DNA from: Stenopsyche tienmushanensis | Lineage: Eukaryota > Arthropoda > Insecta > Trichoptera > Stenopsychidae | Length of the DNA: 64,000 nucleotides | Assembly (NCBI GenBank): GCA_008973525.1 | Contig: WACJ01000404.1 | Span: forward strand, 1,302,001 to 1,366,000 | Direction: 5' to 3' | Part shown: piece by piece, positions 61,385 to 64,000 of the stretch | Numbering within the stretch: position 1 is the stretch's first letter | Layout of the letters: every line of letters starts with the position of its first letter | Translations under genes and position numbers: made by a program | The notes under the pieces: generated by a model | Told to the model about the DNA's origin: nothing | Database searches by the model: none | The model's input: the letters and a program-made list of their open reading frames with translations, nothing else

Positions 61385-62525
61385 CTATTGATTAAGTTGT
61401 CCTGAATTACATTCTTCTCGGTTCTCAAGCCATTTCATAGCGACATCTAAATACTGAAAAGCTTCAGGATATGTGGGACCAATATCTCCTCCTTCGCAAA
61501 TCTCTTCTTCGTCTTCTCGACCTTTTTCTTCCGAGCGAGATATTTCTTTAATTATATCGTTCAAAATTTGGAACCCATGATCGTTTGAATCGCAGTTTAA
61601 CCATTTTATATCTTCTTCATTGCATTCAATACATGTAGAAATTTGTGCTATTGTTTCCGCAATGTTTCTTATATCAGGTTCTACCGCGTTACTGGAACTT
61701 ACTAGTGGTCTTAAAATTTTGTTTTGTAACGTGGGCGATTTACCATCCCCACATAGTAGCGCTGTTAATCTGAGCATATTTAATTCGCCAGATTAAAGGC
61801 GACATCTTTCGTCTCTCTTCAGGTGCAATGTATTATTTTAGCAGCGCCATCTCTTGTGGCCCTACGGAGACATTGCACCCGCATACCGACGGATCGCCCG
61901 AGAACTCTGCCGCCGAGAGCGCCCCCACCTCAACGTTACAGTTTCATGATTTTTTTCAAAGTTGACACATCTAAAGAGTTCCAACTATTTGCTGCAATGC
62001 AGAAAAAATCTTGTGGAAACTGATAACTGTCTCTTTATTATCTTCTTTTGTGATTTCTTTGTAAACGTTGAATATTTCTTTATTATATCCTGATTCAAAG
62101 GTTGTATTACCGACGTGCCATTTGGTGGAAGAAATTATACCATAAACATTTCATTGATCTGATATAAACATTCTATAGATGTGTGGTGCGTTGTCTTGTA
62201 ATAAAAATGTTTTTCTTCTCTTATCAATGGAGTTTTGACATTTTTTAACTGTTTTTCGTATCATCGTTTAAAAACTTCACCGTTCGTCCAGGTTTTATTT
62301 ATGATGATCATATTCAATAGGAAGACTTTTGATATTTTTAAAGCATCTGGAATTCTTTGATTTTCCAATGACAAGCAGTGGTAGTCTGTGTTTATCTGCT
62401 GCATTTGCACATACCATTATATTGACACGTTCTTTGATTGATAGTTTTTTGCAATTCAAGCCCGTCTTATCAGTATCGTTTATAAATTCTTCGTCGAATC
62501 TTTTCTTCTCCATAAATAGCTTCAA
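61385..62525 (-). mobile_element. Tigger transposase, degenerate copy
   Basis: The minus-strand frame 62295-62525 contains the first part of the DDE domain: DKTGLNCKK, ERVNIMVCANAADKHRLPLL and VIGKSKNSRCFKNI. Between 62290 and 62000 other phases read FYYKTTHHTS-like and FLPPNGTSVIQPLNQDIIKK pieces around the second catalytic site. The minus-strand frame 61385-61777 gives the C-terminal part ending AMKWLENREECNSGQL, as in Tigger and Jerky-type proteins. A GC-rich stretch of about 170 bases (61810-61950) sits between the middle and the C-terminal part and does not read as transposase. Inactive. Confidence 0.8.
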
Positions 62526-63379
62526 TGTGTCAATGAATGTGTTTGCTTAAGGTATGTCAGCAGAAAGCTTTTCCCTATGAATTCCAAGTTACCTGATACC
62601 ATGTCGTCCTTTAAATTTTTGAAGCTAGCCTAAACTTGCATTGAAGGCGGAATTTGAATTTAATTTTGTATTGAAAAATATTGCTTTTTCACACAATAAT
62701 GGACCAGATATTGGCTCTACAGTTGATCAATCAAAAATCCGGATAATCATGCTCATTTTTTTTTCTTTGAGAATTGTTTGAATGTTATACCAATTCAATG
62801 GCAATGGAGATGACATGAATGTCAATTGAAATTGATTTATTAGAAAATATATCGTCGATCCTCGAATAAGAATGATCCATTATTCCTTGAAACCTAACCT
62901 TAAAAATAAATTGGGTTATTTGAAAATGGATCGTTAATTTATTTACTTGATAATGTAATAAATAAACCTACTTTATGATTTTACCCAACAAATATTGGCG
63001 GACAGTATAAAAATAATTTATAATACCTTGCGAGAAAATGCAATGCTTGAATTTTTTTCACTGTCGGCCAAAGTATTGAAGTTTTTTTGCGATTCGCGTG
63101 CCAATGAGATTCTTATTGTGCCAATCAAGATACACGTCCCATTGGATTTCATCTGTGCCATGTACGTGTTCGTATTAAATTAAAAACTATTTAAAAGTTA
63201 ATAATAAAAATTGAAACAATCATTTTTTAAATTTTAAATATATCGCAATAATTTAAAATATAAGTAAACTTTTTTCCTGTATTAATTATCATGATAAATA
63301 TTAATAAGACTTCAATAGTATTTTGAGAGACATGATGTACTTTGGATATGGACATGCAGTGCGGTGTTAAGTGCGAGTA
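62526..63379. other. No recognised gene
   Basis: AT-rich. CTACAGTTGATCAATC followed by AATCCGGATAATC at 62718-62750 recalls a Tigger-type end but was not matched to a partner. The 62-codon frame at 62995-63183 is unassigned. Confidence 0.4.
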
Positions 63380-63497
63380 CGTGTTGAAACAAAAGATAGC
63401 GCTTGAAAATTTTGAATTAGCCGACGTCACAATGGCGGACTCCTTCACTGTATATCCGACGTGAGGTCAACGTTTTGAAAAGGAGGAAACACATACA
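63380..63497 (+). promoter_or_regulatory. Putative promoter and 5' UTR at the right edge
   Basis: CpG-containing segment (GCCGACGTCACAATGGCGGA, CCGACGTGAGG) within AT-rich DNA, just upstream of the short ATG exon at 63498. GACGTCAC is CRE-like and AATGGCGG is YY1-like. Confidence 0.35.
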
Positions 63498-63518
63498 ATG
63501 CCGTCTAGACGAAGACAG
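63498..63518 (+). CDS. Possible first coding exon of an unidentified gene
   Basis: ATG opens a 21-base frame coding MPSRRRQ, followed directly by the donor-like GTAAAT at 63519. It follows the CpG-containing segment above. A gene of this kind would continue past the right edge. Too short to identify a product; the exon model is an inference. Confidence 0.35.
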
Positions 63519-64000
63519 GTAAATGCTTCGTTTAAAAATTATACATTTCTCGTAACATATCGTTGTCAAACGTCAAACAAAGATTATATTTAAAAGTGAA
63601 TACAACAAATATTAGCTTGAAATCAAATTATATCGCCTAATTAAAAAGCAAAAAAAATGTTGTAAAACAAGAGAATATAAAAACGCTAAGAACTTATTCT
63701 CCAACCTGATAATACTCCAATTATTTAAATCTTCACGCTCAATGTAAATTCTTTTTTCCACCAGAAATTCTTGAATATCCTCAACAGTCATATGATTACA
63801 ACCTTCTCATGGATTATATATATTTATTCTATAATATTTTCAACTGGTTTGATTAGACTTACATGTTGAACTTATTCTGATGAGGACGTATTACATAAAA
63901 TCATGAAATTTGACTGTATATTTTTAAAAATTCACAACTATTTATGGGTTCTTTGAATCTAATCTTAAATTTGGATAATGAAGAACACGATGATAAAAAT
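63519..64000. other. Right edge, no recognised coding sequence
   Basis: AT-rich, consistent with an intron of the possible gene starting at 63498. Confidence 0.3.

Noticed and set aside
61385..61777. 130-codon acidic frame that looked like a new small gene
   Set aside because: Its end AMKWLENREE and its position after other transposase pieces mark it as the C-terminus of a Tigger transposase.

Overview
The window looks like nuclear DNA of an insect, possibly hemipteran-like, though the species cannot be fixed from it. The base composition is AT-rich. Genes are split by short GT-AG introns of about 65-250 bp, a few of them enlarged by transposons. Much of the rest is debris of Tigger/pogo, piggyBac-like, hAT, Tc1, non-LTR and SINE elements. 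There is no sign of operons, CRISPR arrays, rRNA genes or functional tRNA genes.

The left third holds three clear host genes. A STAT transcription factor of the STAT5/Stat92E type lies on the minus strand (1-5764). Its SH2 and transactivation parts lie off the left edge, and non-coding 5' exons run back to a CpG-rich promoter near 10.5-10.9 kb. A CALML4-type calmodulin-like gene (11401-12375, plus) is divergent from it across a few hundred bases. A four-exon ERG28 homologue (18768-19982, minus) converges on CALML4. Between CALML4 and ERG28 lie about 5.3 kb that are very AT-rich and have no open frame of 60 codons on either strand.

From 21 to 33 kb the DNA is mostly repeats: two piggyBac-like MITE copies, a 1.25-kb Tigger element, a second Tigger relic, a SINE, and one unproven exon-like segment at 24.6 kb. 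At 33.9-35.45 kb there is a large coding exon of an unrecognised cysteine-rich protein. It ends in a good 5' splice site and carries one apparent +1 frameshift. A GC-rich, promoter-like block lies about 1 kb upstream of it.

From 35.5 to 63 kb no intact host gene is recognised. The region holds hAT and Tigger MITEs, a piggyBac transposase relic, R1-like and Jockey-like reverse transcriptase relics, tRNA-derived SINEs and a degenerate Tigger copy. Several eroded coding-like patches of unknown origin (39.3, 40.2, 44.6 and 46.3 kb) could be an old element or viral insertion, but no family-level motif was recognised. At 63.5 kb a CpG-containing segment with a short ATG exon and 5' splice site may be the start of another gene running off the right edge.

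The three identified genes do not form one pathway: STAT acts in JAK/STAT signalling, the CALML4 protein is a myosin light-chain-like EF-hand protein, and ERG28 is an ER membrane protein. The only visible link is the head-to-head STAT/CALML4 promoter region.
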